Of a DNA stretch of 64,000 bases, positions 42,332 to 49,840 are shown in pieces. Position 1 is the first letter of the stretch. Each line of letters opens with the position of its first letter. A model generated the notes under the pieces. It was not told the DNA's origin, did not search any database, and saw only the letters and a program-made list of their open reading frames with translations. Location of the stretch: NCBI RefSeq assembly GCF_000718005.1, contig NZ_JODV01000003.1; one strand, 5' to 3'. The translations under genes were made by a program, and so were the position numbers. Source of the DNA: Actinoalloteichus_B caeruleus (GTDB taxonomy: Bacteria > Actinomycetota > Actinomycetes > Mycobacteriales > Pseudonocardiaceae).

Positions 42332-43889
42332 CGACGTCGTTCTCCGGTGCCTCGCCGTCCACCAGGAAGGAGACGGCGGCGTCGGTCACGCAGGACGACC
42401 GCGCCAGCCCGCCGTGGCCGGTGCCCTGCCAGTCGACCAGGACCGCGCTGTCGAACCGCCCGGCCATCCGACGGGTCGCCGGGCCCGGGGTCACCGGGTC
42501 CGTCGCCGTGCTGACCACCATCACCGGCGGCGCGCCCCGAACCGTGTCGCCCTCGGTCCCCTGGTACGGCACCGGCCAGGCGGTGCAGTGCAGCAGTTCC
42601 TGGGCGAACAGCCCGCCGAAGGTCGGGTAGTCGGCGTGCCACTCCTCGCTGAGCTCGGCCACCTGGTTCGGCGGTAGGCGCAGCGCGGAGGCATTGCACC
42701 TGGTCACCAACGAGGCATCGAACCTGGGCGGGTCCAGCGGACCCTCCCACAACGTGTCCCGCAGCCGGGTGCCCAGCGGCACTCCGTCCCCGTCCCGGGC
42801 GGCCGCGACCGCCTCGGCCACCTCGGGCCACTCCTCCGGCACCGCGAGCCCGTCGAGGAGCACCCGGGTCAGGGTCCCGGGAGTGATCATCGCGTCGGAG
42901 GTCAACAGCGGCTCCCGGCGCAGCACTTCCGCCAGTTCCGCCACCGCACCGCCCGGGTCGGGACCGAGCGGGCAGTCCGCCCGCGCCGCGCACGACGAGG
43001 TGAACGCCTCGAACGCGCGTTCCGCCGTGGCCGCCCGCTCCTCGGCCCGGGCCAGGGCGTCCGAGCTCAGGTCCGGGACCCCGTCCAGGACCACGCGCCC
43101 GACGTGGTCGGGGAACCGCTGGGCGTAGGAGACCAGCACCTCCGACCCGTCCCCCCGTGCGATCGCGTTGATCCGGGACATCCCCAGCTCCAACCGGAGG
43201 ACCTCCAGGTCACCGGCGGTCCGCGCCGGGTCGAAGGCCCGTGCCCGGTACTCGAGCAACCAGGTGCACTCCTTCGCGGCCGACGACGAGGAGGAGTGCA
43301 GGGAGTCCTGGCCGGCCACGTCGGTGACGGCGGGGTCGAACCCGACCATGTTCTCCCGGTCGTCGCCCCTGACGCAGCTGATCGGGTCGGACATGCCCGT
43401 GCCGCGCCGGTCGACGCCGATGAGCGAGAAGGTCTCCAACAGCTCGGCCGGCAGCGCCTCGGCCAGGCGCGCCGCGTACAACGAGCCCGGCGCCCCGCCG
43501 ACGTCGTTGAGCACGACGAGGGGGACGGCACCGGTACCCACGCGCAGGACGTGGGTCGTGGCGGTGCCGAAGTTCGGTTGCTCCGGTGAGTCCAGGGGCC
43601 CCGTCACGCTGCCGCACTCGTAGGACCTGGTCTCCGCTTCCTGGGGCAGCCCGAGCCGTTGCCGAGTGTGCTGGGTGCAGTCGGCCCAGTGGATGGTGTG
43701 GGCGCCCGGCTCCTCCAGCGGGGGCAGCGGTACGGGGTCGGTCCCGGGTTCGACGGTCACCGAGCGGTCCGGGTCGGCGGCCACCGCCACCGGGGGTGGC
43801 GTGGACGCACCCGCCGAACACGAGGTCGCCGCCACGACGGCCGCGAGCGTCAGCGCCAGACCCACCGCGTGGCTTCGGGTGCGCGGCAC
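42318..43889 (-). CDS. TAP-like alpha/beta-hydrolase lipoprotein, probable pseudoenzyme
   Basis: A 523-residue exported lipoprotein (LALTLAAVVAATSC, lipobox Cys about 24) of the tripeptidyl-aminopeptidase-like alpha/beta-hydrolase group. Landmarks: PLVVLNDVGGAPG, IGVDRRGTGMSDP, the TAP C-terminal segment VVSTATDPVTP with the acidic residue, and WQGTGHGG with the His. At the nucleophile elbow the expected GxSxG before YAQRFPDHVGRVVLDG reads ARGDG, so Gly replaces Ser. Catalysis is therefore doubtful; binding or scaffold roles are possible. GTG 43889 follows GGGAGGA. Confidence 0.8.
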   Translation of the reverse strand: MPRTRSHAVGLALTLAAVVAATSCSAGASTPPPVAVAADPDRSVTVEPGTDPVPLPPLEEPGAHTIHWADCTQHTRQRLGLPQEAETRSYECGSVTGPLDSPEQPNFGTATTHVLRVGTGAVPLVVLNDVGGAPGSLYAARLAEALPAELLETFSLIGVDRRGTGMSDPISCVRGDDRENMVGFDPAVTDVAGQDSLHSSSSSAAKECTWLLEYRARAFDPARTAGDLEVLRLELGMSRINAIARGDGSEVLVSYAQRFPDHVGRVVLDGVPDLSSDALARAEERAATAERAFEAFTSSCAARADCPLGPDPGGAVAELAEVLRREPLLTSDAMITPGTLTRVLLDGLAVPEEWPEVAEAVAAARDGDGVPLGTRLRDTLWEGPLDPPRFDASLVTRCNASALRLPPNQVAELSEEWHADYPTFGGLFAQELLHCTAWPVPYQGTEGDTVRGAPPVMVVSTATDPVTPGPATRRMAGRFDSAVLVDWQGTGHGGLARSSCVTDAAVSFLVDGEAPENDVVCPP

Positions 43890-44079
43890 GTGTCCTCCCC
43901 CGATCGGAACCGTCCTCCGCTGGTCGCCGGGCTCGGGTGGTCGGGCATCCCGTGCCCGACCACGTCCCGGTTGACGCAGAGACTACGCAAGACGCTCCCA
44001 GCGACCGGGTAACAGGGCGGTGAGCGGTCCCGAGGCGACACCCGGATGTCCTCGACCGGTGCCCGCGCGGCGGCCGAGG

Positions 44080-45162
44080 TCAGGGGGAGCCACGAACCTC
44101 CCCCCGGAGCACGGAGGCCAGGTCGAACCGCACGGGTTCATCCAACTGGTCGTACCCGCAGGTCACCGGGTCCCGGTCGGGCCGCCAGCGCAGGAAGCTC
44201 GTGGTGTGCCGGAACCGAGCCGGGTGCGCCCCCTCCAGGTGGTCGTAGCCCACCTCGACGACCCGCTCCGGCCGGAGCGGCTGCCACGGCTGCTCGGTGG
44301 ATCGCCACCGGCTGATCTGGCCGGGCACCCGGCGGCCCTCGCCCGCCTCCGACGACCACGGGTGGTCGGAGGGCTCGACTGCCAGCGGCATCAGCTCGGT
44401 CGCCAGCGCGCGTCGACGCGCGGCGGTGAACGTCGCGCACACCCCGACGTGGTGCAGCACAGCGTGTTCGTCGTACAGGCCGAGGAGCAGGGAGCCCACC
44501 GCCGTCCCCGGTTCGGTTCCCTTGTGCCAGCGCAGTCCCCCCACCACGCAGTCGGCGGTGCGCTGGTGCTTGACCTTGAGCATGACGCGCTGACCGGGCT
44601 GGTACCGGTCGGTCGCGGCCTTGGCGATCACCCCGTCCAGACCGGCTCCCTCGAAGAGCTCGAACCACCGCCGCGCCGTCCCCCTGTCCCGGGTGACCGG
44701 GGTGAGGCGCACCCCGCCGGTCGAGGCGGGCACCATCCGTTCCAGCGCGGCCCGCCGGGCCTCGAACGGTTCGTCCACCAGGAGCCCGTTCGCGTCGGCG
44801 AGCAGGTCGAAGGCGACGAAGGTGGCCGGCGTCCGTTCCGCCAGTGCCCGAACCCGGGACTCGGCGGGGTGGATGCGTTCCGACATCGCGTCGAAGTCCA
44901 GCCGGTCGCCGACCGCGACCACGAGCTCCCCGTCGACGACGGCCCCGGCCGGGAGCCGATCGCGGACCTCCCGCACCACCTCCGGGAAGTACCGGTCCAA
45001 CGACTTGCCGGTGCGGGACTGGAGGACGACGTCGTCGCCGTCCCGGAACACCAGGCAGCGGAAGCCGTCCCACTTGGGTTCGAAGAGGTAGTCCCCGGCG
45101 GGCAGATCGGCGACCGGCCTGGCGAGCATGGGAGCGACGGGAGGAGCCAGCGGGAGCGCCAT
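44080..45162 (-). CDS. ligC: ATP-dependent DNA ligase, LigC type
   Basis: A 360-residue ligase made of the nucleotidyltransferase domain and an OB fold. The lysine nucleophile is in FEPKWDGFRCLVF (motif I, about residue 30), VVDGELVV is motif III, GLDGVIAKAA motif IV and VMLKVKHQRTADCVVGG motif V. LigC enzymes act with stand-alone polymerases in back-up end joining or base-excision repair; the partner-like polymerase is 2 kb away on the other strand. ATG 45162 has GATGGGGAC just upstream. Confidence 0.92.
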   Translation of the reverse strand: MALPLAPPVAPMLARPVADLPAGDYLFEPKWDGFRCLVFRDGDDVVLQSRTGKSLDRYFPEVVREVRDRLPAGAVVDGELVVAVGDRLDFDAMSERIHPAESRVRALAERTPATFVAFDLLADANGLLVDEPFEARRAALERMVPASTGGVRLTPVTRDRGTARRWFELFEGAGLDGVIAKAATDRYQPGQRVMLKVKHQRTADCVVGGLRWHKGTEPGTAVGSLLLGLYDEHAVLHHVGVCATFTAARRRALATELMPLAVEPSDHPWSSEAGEGRRVPGQISRWRSTEQPWQPLRPERVVEVGYDHLEGAHPARFRHTTSFLRWRPDRDPVTCGYDQLDEPVRFDLASVLRGEVRGSP

Positions 45163-45405
45163 GTCCCCATCGTGGGACCGGCGGCTCCGTCCCGCATGTC
45201 GCCCCGTGCCCTGCGGCCGCCCGTCACCCGGCCCGGCTGGCCGCCTGGGGGCCGCGCGGTGGTGAGCGCGGACCCGGCCCTGCCCCTGCCCCTGGGGCGG
45301 ACGGCCGCCACCACGTCAGCAGCGGGAGCGAGGTGGGGTCCGCCGGTCCTCCGATGCGCCGCGCGCCCGTCCTGGTGGCTCTGCCCGGCGACCGCTGCCG
45401 GGACC

Positions 45406-45999
45406 TCAGCGGACCCGGTGCCGCTCCGCCGCGTCCAGTTCCAGGTGGACCGCCGCCGGCAGCCGTTCCAGCCCGAGCGCATCCCTGGCCCGGGCGAGTA
45501 CCCGGTTCTCCAGCGCGCTCCACACCATGCGGATGTCGGTGCCCCGGCGCAGGGCCAGCAGGAGCCGCAAGGCCGGCCGCTCCTGGCTGCCCACGAGGGT
45601 CACCCGAGCCCTGGACACCCCGTCGATCCCCCGCGCGTCGTCCTGGACCGCCTCCGTCACCGCGCGGGCCGACACCCGGAGCTCGCCCTCCGCGTCGTCG
45701 AATTCCACGTCCGGGTGGTGCTCCGGGCGCGACGCCCGCAGCGCCCAGCGCACGCCGAGCACCAGGAGGACGAGCCCGACCAGGACGGCGAGCAACCGAC
45801 CCAGGACCCCGGAGCCGCCGAGCCAGTCGACCGCGACCGGGTCGGCCACCGGTCGGGTGGCGCGGTCGGCGCCCAGCCAGCCGGCCCCCACGACGAGCGC
45901 GAGGAGCCCGGCCAGCAGGGCGAGGGTGCCCACGACCGCCGTCACGGTGCGTTCCGTGGTGGCGGGCCGGGCGACGGCGGCGTGGGAACTCCTGCTCAT
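45406..45999 (-). CDS. AmaP-like membrane anchor protein
   Basis: A 197-residue membrane protein with two spans (about 18-42 and 66-90) separated by a loop, and a C-terminal cytoplasmic Asp23-like alpha/beta segment (ELRVSARAVTEAVQDDARGIDGVSRARVTLVGS). In Staphylococcus AmaP anchors Asp23 to the membrane; this is an inferred parallel. It is the last gene of the Asp23 operon. ATG 45999 follows GAGGAG. Confidence 0.72.
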   Translation of the reverse strand: MSRSSHAAVARPATTERTVTAVVGTLALLAGLLALVVGAGWLGADRATRPVADPVAVDWLGGSGVLGRLLAVLVGLVLLVLGVRWALRASRPEHHPDVEFDDAEGELRVSARAVTEAVQDDARGIDGVSRARVTLVGSQERPALRLLLALRRGTDIRMVWSALENRVLARARDALGLERLPAAVHLELDAAERHRVR

Positions 46000-46039
46000 G
46001 ACAACTCCTCGCGATGGGATGGGGGGCGGGTGTTCGCCG

Positions 46040-46639
46040 TCAGGACCCCGGCCGCAGCCCGGGCGCCGCCGGACGTGACCCCGACGGCTCGGGGTGGCGT
46101 TCCCGGCGTTCCCGGGAGGAGTCGATGGTGACGGTGACGCGCGGCTTCTCCCGCAGGGGCAGGTCGTCCACCAGGTCCCGCACGATCTCCAGCAGCCGCG
46201 CGCGCAGGGTGTCGTCGCCGTCGGTCGGGGCGGCGGCCGCTCGGACCGTGACGTGCGCCCGGGTGGCGGTGACGGAGGCCGAGCGCACCCCGGGCTCGGC
46301 CCGCACGCGGTGGCCCACCACGCGGGCCAGGGAACGGGACGACGTCGTCACCGTGACGTCCGGTGCGGGGTCGTGCAGGGCGAGGTGGTGTCGCCGGGCG
46401 GCGGCCGAGAGCAGGACCAGGAGCAGACCGGCGAGTGCGACCAGGGCCGCGGTGACGCGTGGGCCCGTGCCCTGCCAGGTGAGGGTGGAGGCCTGGTCCA
46501 GCCACTGGGGCCAGGGGATCCACAGCGGCGCGGAGGCCGGCCGCCACCACGCCCACAACACCTCGATGACGGTCAGGGCGCCGACGACCGCGACGGCGAC
46601 CCCGATGAGGGTGGTGAGGATCCGGATCAGTGCGCGCAT
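46040..46639 (-). CDS. DUF6286-type membrane protein of the Asp23 operon
   Basis: A 199-residue membrane protein with two spans (IRILTTLIGVAVAVVGALTVIEVLW and VTAALVALAGLLLVLLSAAA), then an Asp23-like region (SLARVVGHRVRAEPGVRSASVTATRAHVTV). The organisation mirrors the neighbouring AmaP-like protein, so both may be membrane receptors for soluble Asp23 proteins. ATG 46639 lies two bases after the preceding stop codon. Confidence 0.7.
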   Translation of the reverse strand: MRALIRILTTLIGVAVAVVGALTVIEVLWAWWRPASAPLWIPWPQWLDQASTLTWQGTGPRVTAALVALAGLLLVLLSAAARRHHLALHDPAPDVTVTTSSRSLARVVGHRVRAEPGVRSASVTATRAHVTVRAAAAPTDGDDTLRARLLEIVRDLVDDLPLREKPRVTVTIDSSRERRERHPEPSGSRPAAPGLRPGS

Positions 46640-46641
46640 GT

Positions 46642-47082
46642 CTACTCCACCCGTGCCGGGGACACGCCCCGCAGGGCGACGATCCTGACGTCCACCGTTC
46701 GCGTCTCCCTGCCGGTGGCCCGGAGCAGTCCCGCGCGCACCCGTTCCCGGATCTCCGCCACCGCTGACCGCACCCGGCACGGGTAGCGGAGGGCGACGTC
46801 GAGCCGCAGGTGGAGCCCGTCCCCCGGGTCGGTGATCCGGACCTTGGCGCCCCCGTGCCCGCCCCCGCCCGAGGGGAGCACGGTGGGCGACTCCCCGACG
46901 GCCTGGCGCGCCACCTTGCGGAGCACCTGGTCCTTGATGGTGAGGGTCCCGCGTTCCCCGGCGTCGTCGGGCGGCGTGCGCTCGACCCGCGACGGGCGGT
47001 CCTCAACCCCGGGTCCGGCCCCCTCGGATCCGGTGGGCCGCCTCGGGCTCGCCCGGTCGAGTCGGTGCGCGCCCGGCGTCAC
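46642..47082 (-). CDS. Asp23/Gls24-like protein (short)
   Basis: A 146-residue protein with a charged, Pro-rich N-terminus and a single Asp23-type core from about residue 48: LTIKDQVLRKVARQAVGE, VRITDPGDGLHLRLDVALRYPCRVRSAVAEIRERV and TVDVRIVALRGV. The GTG start overlaps the stop of the upstream small membrane protein (GTGA). Likely a soluble component recruited to the membrane by the two following genes. Confidence 0.72.
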   Translation of the reverse strand: MTPGAHRLDRASPRRPTGSEGAGPGVEDRPSRVERTPPDDAGERGTLTIKDQVLRKVARQAVGESPTVLPSGGGGHGGAKVRITDPGDGLHLRLDVALRYPCRVRSAVAEIRERVRAGLLRATGRETRTVDVRIVALRGVSPARVE

Positions 47083-47264
47083 CGGTCCCGCCCCCGGCCG
47101 CGTTCGAACATGCCGCCGAGGTCGAGTTCACCGTCGAGGACCCGGCCGATCACGAGACCGATCAACCCGACGACCAGGGCGGCGAGGAAGGCGGCGAAAC
47201 CGCCGATGGCGCCGGCGGCGCCGAGGATCAGGCCGGCCAACAGGCCGGTTTGGGTGGCACTCAT
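47079..47264 (-). CDS. Small DUF2273-like membrane protein
   Basis: A 61-residue protein with two Gly/Ala-rich spans (GLLAGLILGAAGAIGGFAAF and FLAALVVGLIGLVIGRVLDG) and a short basic tail RGRGRDR. DUF2273-like small membrane proteins accompany Asp23/AmaP genes in Gram-positive bacteria. ATG 47264 was chosen because only this part is protein-like. Confidence 0.7.
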   Translation of the reverse strand: MSATQTGLLAGLILGAAGAIGGFAAFLAALVVGLIGLVIGRVLDGELDLGGMFERGRGRDR

Positions 47265-47337
47265 GCGGGTCTCCTTGCTGGTCGACTTCGGTGCGGCGCT
47301 TCGGTCGCCGCTCCGCGCTGCGGGCGCCTGGTGGAGG

Positions 47338-47598
47338 TCACCGCACCCTGGCGTGGTGGCGTCGCCACCACCACCGGCGGAGGCACCGTCCGCACCGGAC
47401 CGGGAACGACCGGTGGCGGAACGCGGTGACCACCACGGGTGGGTGGGAACGCGGGTCGGTGCCGTCGAGCCGGGGCGGGAGTCCGGCGGAGAAGGCCGCC
47501 GGGTCACCACCGGCGTCGGGGTGGTGCGCGCGGACGAACGCTCGTCGTGCGGCCCGCCAGTCAGCGGACCGAGGCGTTGACCGTTCGGGCACGGTCAC
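47338..47598 (-). CDS. Small J-domain-like protein in the Asp23 operon
   Basis: An 86-residue basic protein with WRAARRAFVRAHHPDAGGDPAAFSAGL: the HPD tripeptide followed by GGDPxxF is the signature loop of DnaJ domains. Only helix II and the loop are recognisable; helices III-IV are missing and the C-terminus is Arg/Trp-rich with CGRC. It may be a degenerate J-protein. The GTG start overlaps the preceding Asp23 stop (GTGA). Confidence 0.55.
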   Translation of the reverse strand: MTVPERSTPRSADWRAARRAFVRAHHPDAGGDPAAFSAGLPPRLDGTDPRSHPPVVVTAFRHRSFPVRCGRCLRRWWWRRHHARVR

Positions 47599-47945
47599 CT
47601 CCCGCTGGCGACGCGCGGCGCGGGTGGTTCCGTCGAGACCACGACGTCGGCGACGGTGACGTCCACCGGCACGTCCCCCACCACGGTCCGGGCCAGGGAA
47701 CGCAACTCCCGGACCACCTGCGGGATCGAGGCTCCGAACCGCAGGACCACGGCGATGGCGACCGGTTCACCCGCCTCTCCCACGGCCACCCCGCGTATCC
47801 GGGCGCCGGGCAGGAGGGTGTCGACGGCGGAGGTCCGGCTCTCGTCCAACCGTTCCACCGCCGGGTGGGACAGCACCTCCTGGCGCAACCGCTCCGCGCG
47901 GCCGCGAGTGTCGTCGTGCTCGTGCCTGGCTGGTGTTGGCTGCAT
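47595..47945 (-). CDS. Asp23/Gls24-family protein
   Basis: A 116-residue protein. After a His/Arg-rich start the core SAVDTLLPGARIRGVAVGE, PVAIAVVLRFGASIPQVVRELRSLARTVVGDVPVDVTVADVV has the alternating strand-helix pattern of Asp23 domains. It is the second soluble Asp23 paralogue of the operon. ATG 47945 has GGGGGCG upstream. Confidence 0.7.
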   Translation of the reverse strand: MQPTPARHEHDDTRGRAERLRQEVLSHPAVERLDESRTSAVDTLLPGARIRGVAVGEAGEPVAIAVVLRFGASIPQVVRELRSLARTVVGDVPVDVTVADVVVSTEPPAPRVASGR

Positions 47946-47976
47946 GGGTTCACGCCCCCGGTCCGGTGTCTCCCGA

Positions 47977-48024
47977 GGTCACCGCTCCGATCCGGTGACC
48001 GTCGGCACCGGGATCACCGGTGCC
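47977..48024 (-). terminator. Tandem hairpins between two Asp23 genes
   Basis: GGTCACCG / CGGTGACC (47977-48000) and GGCACCGG / CCGGTGCC (48004-48024), two perfect 8 bp stems in the 135-base gap. They may terminate or attenuate part of the transcripts, giving more of the first Asp23 protein. Confidence 0.5.
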
Positions 48025-48080
48025 CCTCGGACCACGCCCTCCCGGTTCGAGGCTCCCGACCGGGCCGGCGCGTCCCGTGC

Positions 48081-48566
48081 TCACTCGACCCGGGGGGTGG
48101 AGGGTTCCTGCTGGTCCTGGTCGGGGAGTTGGATGTCGTTGACCGCGATGTTGACCTCGATCACGTCCAGGCCGGTCATCCGCTCCACCGAGGAGATCAC
48201 GTTGCGGCGCACCGCGCGCGCCAGGTCCACGATCGAGACGCCGTACTCGACGATGAGGTCCAGGTCGATCGCGGCCTGCTTCTCCCCGACCTCCACCTGC
48301 ACCCCCGTCGCCGCGGACGTGCCGCCGCCGGGGATCCGCTCCTTCAGCGCCCCGAACGCCCTCGACACCCCGCCACCCATCGCGTAGACGCCGCCGATCT
48401 CCCTGGCGGCGATCCCCGCGACCTTCTGGACGACGGCGCTGGAGATGGTCGTCTTGCCCTCGGTGGTCTCGTCGGCGGTGCGGACCGCCGTGGAGGAGGC
48501 CCGGGGGCTCGGTGGCTGGCCGCTGTCGGTTCCGGTGGTCTCCTTGCTGGTCCTGCTCTGCGTCAT
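48081..48566 (-). CDS. Asp23/Gls24-family envelope stress response protein
   Basis: A 161-residue canonical Asp23 protein: GKTTISSAVVQKVAGIAAREIGGV, then ALKERIPGG, VQVEVGEKQAAIDLDLIVEYGVSIVDLARAVRRNV and GLDVIEVNIAVNDIQLPDQ. Asp23 proteins are abundant, membrane-proximal and needed for cell-envelope homeostasis. ATG 48566 fits the family start; AAGG lies about ten bases upstream. Adjacent sigma and anti-sigma genes suggest stress control. Confidence 0.88.
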   Translation of the reverse strand: MTQSRTSKETTGTDSGQPPSPRASSTAVRTADETTEGKTTISSAVVQKVAGIAAREIGGVYAMGGGVSRAFGALKERIPGGGTSAATGVQVEVGEKQAAIDLDLIVEYGVSIVDLARAVRRNVISSVERMTGLDVIEVNIAVNDIQLPDQDQQEPSTPRVE

Positions 48567-48701
48567 GGGGGCAACCTTCTTCCTGTCAGACCGGGTACCA
48601 CGGGCGCGAGCGGAAACGCTCCCGCGCCGTTCGATGGCGTTACCCACCCTGATGCCGGCAGCTGGCACCTTGTGCCGTCAAACCCCCCTAAGGAGTGAGC
48701 C

Positions 48702-49274
48702 TCAGGGCTCCAGGACGTCCGTGACCAGGACCCGGACCGCCGGCGCGGCCGTTCCGAAGTGCTCGTCCAGGCTGGCGACGAGGTGCCGGCGCAGCGCGTC
48801 GGCCGCCAGCGGGACGCGGACCCCGTACCGTGCGGCGACCTCCACGGTGACCCCGTCCGCCGACACCCGCACCGTCGGGCGGCCCACCGTCGAGGTGCCG
48901 GCCGCGAAGTCGGCCACCTCCTGCCTGACCAGCAGGACGAGGGCGCCCCGGGACACCCGGATGCTCCCGCCGGCTTCGACCACCTCGACGGAGGTCTCCC
49001 GTTGCCGCACCGTGGCCAGGCCGCGGAGGGCCTCCTCGACGAGGTTCGGTGGGACGGCGACCTCCCTGGCCGCCTCCCGCCGCACCGGTTCCCACCCCGA
49101 CGCGAGCTCCCGGAGCCGCCGCTGGCAGCCGGCGCAGCCGGACACGTGGCGCGCCAGCGTCGACGAGTCCGCGTCCGGGCGCCGCGCGGCGCGGTCGGCC
49201 ACCAGCGCGAGCAGGGAACCGACCGGCGTGCCGCACGCCAGGACCTGGTCGTCTCCCGACCGGTCGAGGTTCAC
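48702..49274 (-). CDS. Zinc-finger anti-sigma factor fused to an Asp23-like domain
   Basis: A 190-residue protein. The N-terminal third is a zinc-associated anti-sigma domain (ARHVSGCAGCQRRL, HxxxCxxC). The C-terminal two thirds read as an Asp23 domain: SIRVSRGALVLLVRQEVADF, VRVSADGVTVEVAARYGVRVPLAADALRRHLVASL and APAVRVLVTDVLEP. There is no membrane span, unlike most ZAS anti-sigmas. The GTG start overlaps the sigma-factor stop (GTGA). Inferred role: binds the adjacent sigma factor and couples its release to the Asp23 assembly. Confidence 0.75.
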   Translation of the reverse strand: MNLDRSGDDQVLACGTPVGSLLALVADRAARRPDADSSTLARHVSGCAGCQRRLRELASGWEPVRREAAREVAVPPNLVEEALRGLATVRQRETSVEVVEAGGSIRVSRGALVLLVRQEVADFAAGTSTVGRPTVRVSADGVTVEVAARYGVRVPLAADALRRHLVASLDEHFGTAAPAVRVLVTDVLEP

Positions 49275-49840
49275 TGGACCTCCCTGAGTCTCCCGAGCAG
49301 TACCACCCTGGCCCGGTGCAACCGGGCGCGGAGGGCAGGGACCCCGACGCCGAGGATGGCGGCGATCTCCTCGTAGTCGAGTCCCTCGAACTCCCGAAGC
49401 ACCAGCGGGACGCGCTGGGAGGAGTCGAGCGTGGCGATCGCCCGCTGGACCTGGTCGCCACGTTCCTGCCGCAGCACTCCCGCCTCGGGGCCACCGCCGG
49501 GCGCGGGCATCGTGTCCAGGATGGCCGCGGCCGCGTCGGTCATCGGCTGCTCCGGCATCCGTCGACGCCGGCGCAACCGACCGAGAGCGGCGTTGGTCAC
49601 CACCCGGTACAGCCAGGTCGACGGTTCGGCGTCGCCCCGGTAGCGGGGCAGAGCGCGCCAGGCCGAGATCCAGGCGTCCTGGACGACGTCCTCGGCATCC
49701 GCGCGGTCACCGACGATGCGCAGCGCCACCCGGTAGAGCCGGGGGGTGTGACGTCGGACCAGCTCGTCGAACGCGCCGTCCGCGCCGCCGACGGCGGCCT
49801 CCACGAGCTCGCGGTCCCCGTGCCCGACCAGGCGTTCCAC
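49271..49840 (-). CDS. ECF-type RNA polymerase sigma factor
   Basis: A 189-residue ECF sigma factor. Region 2 is FDELVRRHTPRLYRVALRIVGDRADAEDVVQDAWISAWRALPRYRGDAEPSTWLYRV region (about 25-80); region 4 is AIATLDSSQRVPLVLREFEGLDYEEIAAILGVGVPALRARLHRAR (about 130-180). GTG 49840 overlaps by one base the TAG stop of the upstream reductase gene. Its target promoters are not identified; I find no GGAAC-type -35 before the Asp23 genes. Confidence 0.9.
   Translation of the reverse strand: MERLVGHGDRELVEAAVGGADGAFDELVRRHTPRLYRVALRIVGDRADAEDVVQDAWISAWRALPRYRGDAEPSTWLYRVVTNAALGRLRRRRRMPEQPMTDAAAAILDTMPAPGGGPEAGVLRQERGDQVQRAIATLDSSQRVPLVLREFEGLDYEEIAAILGVGVPALRARLHRARVVLLGRLREVQ

Noticed and set aside
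42123..42677. 184-codon plus-strand ORF covering the Cys-rich peptide region
   Set aside because: It runs antisense through the hydrolase gene and is Arg/Pro/Ala-rich; the 31-codon frame with the AGGAGG site is the better reading.
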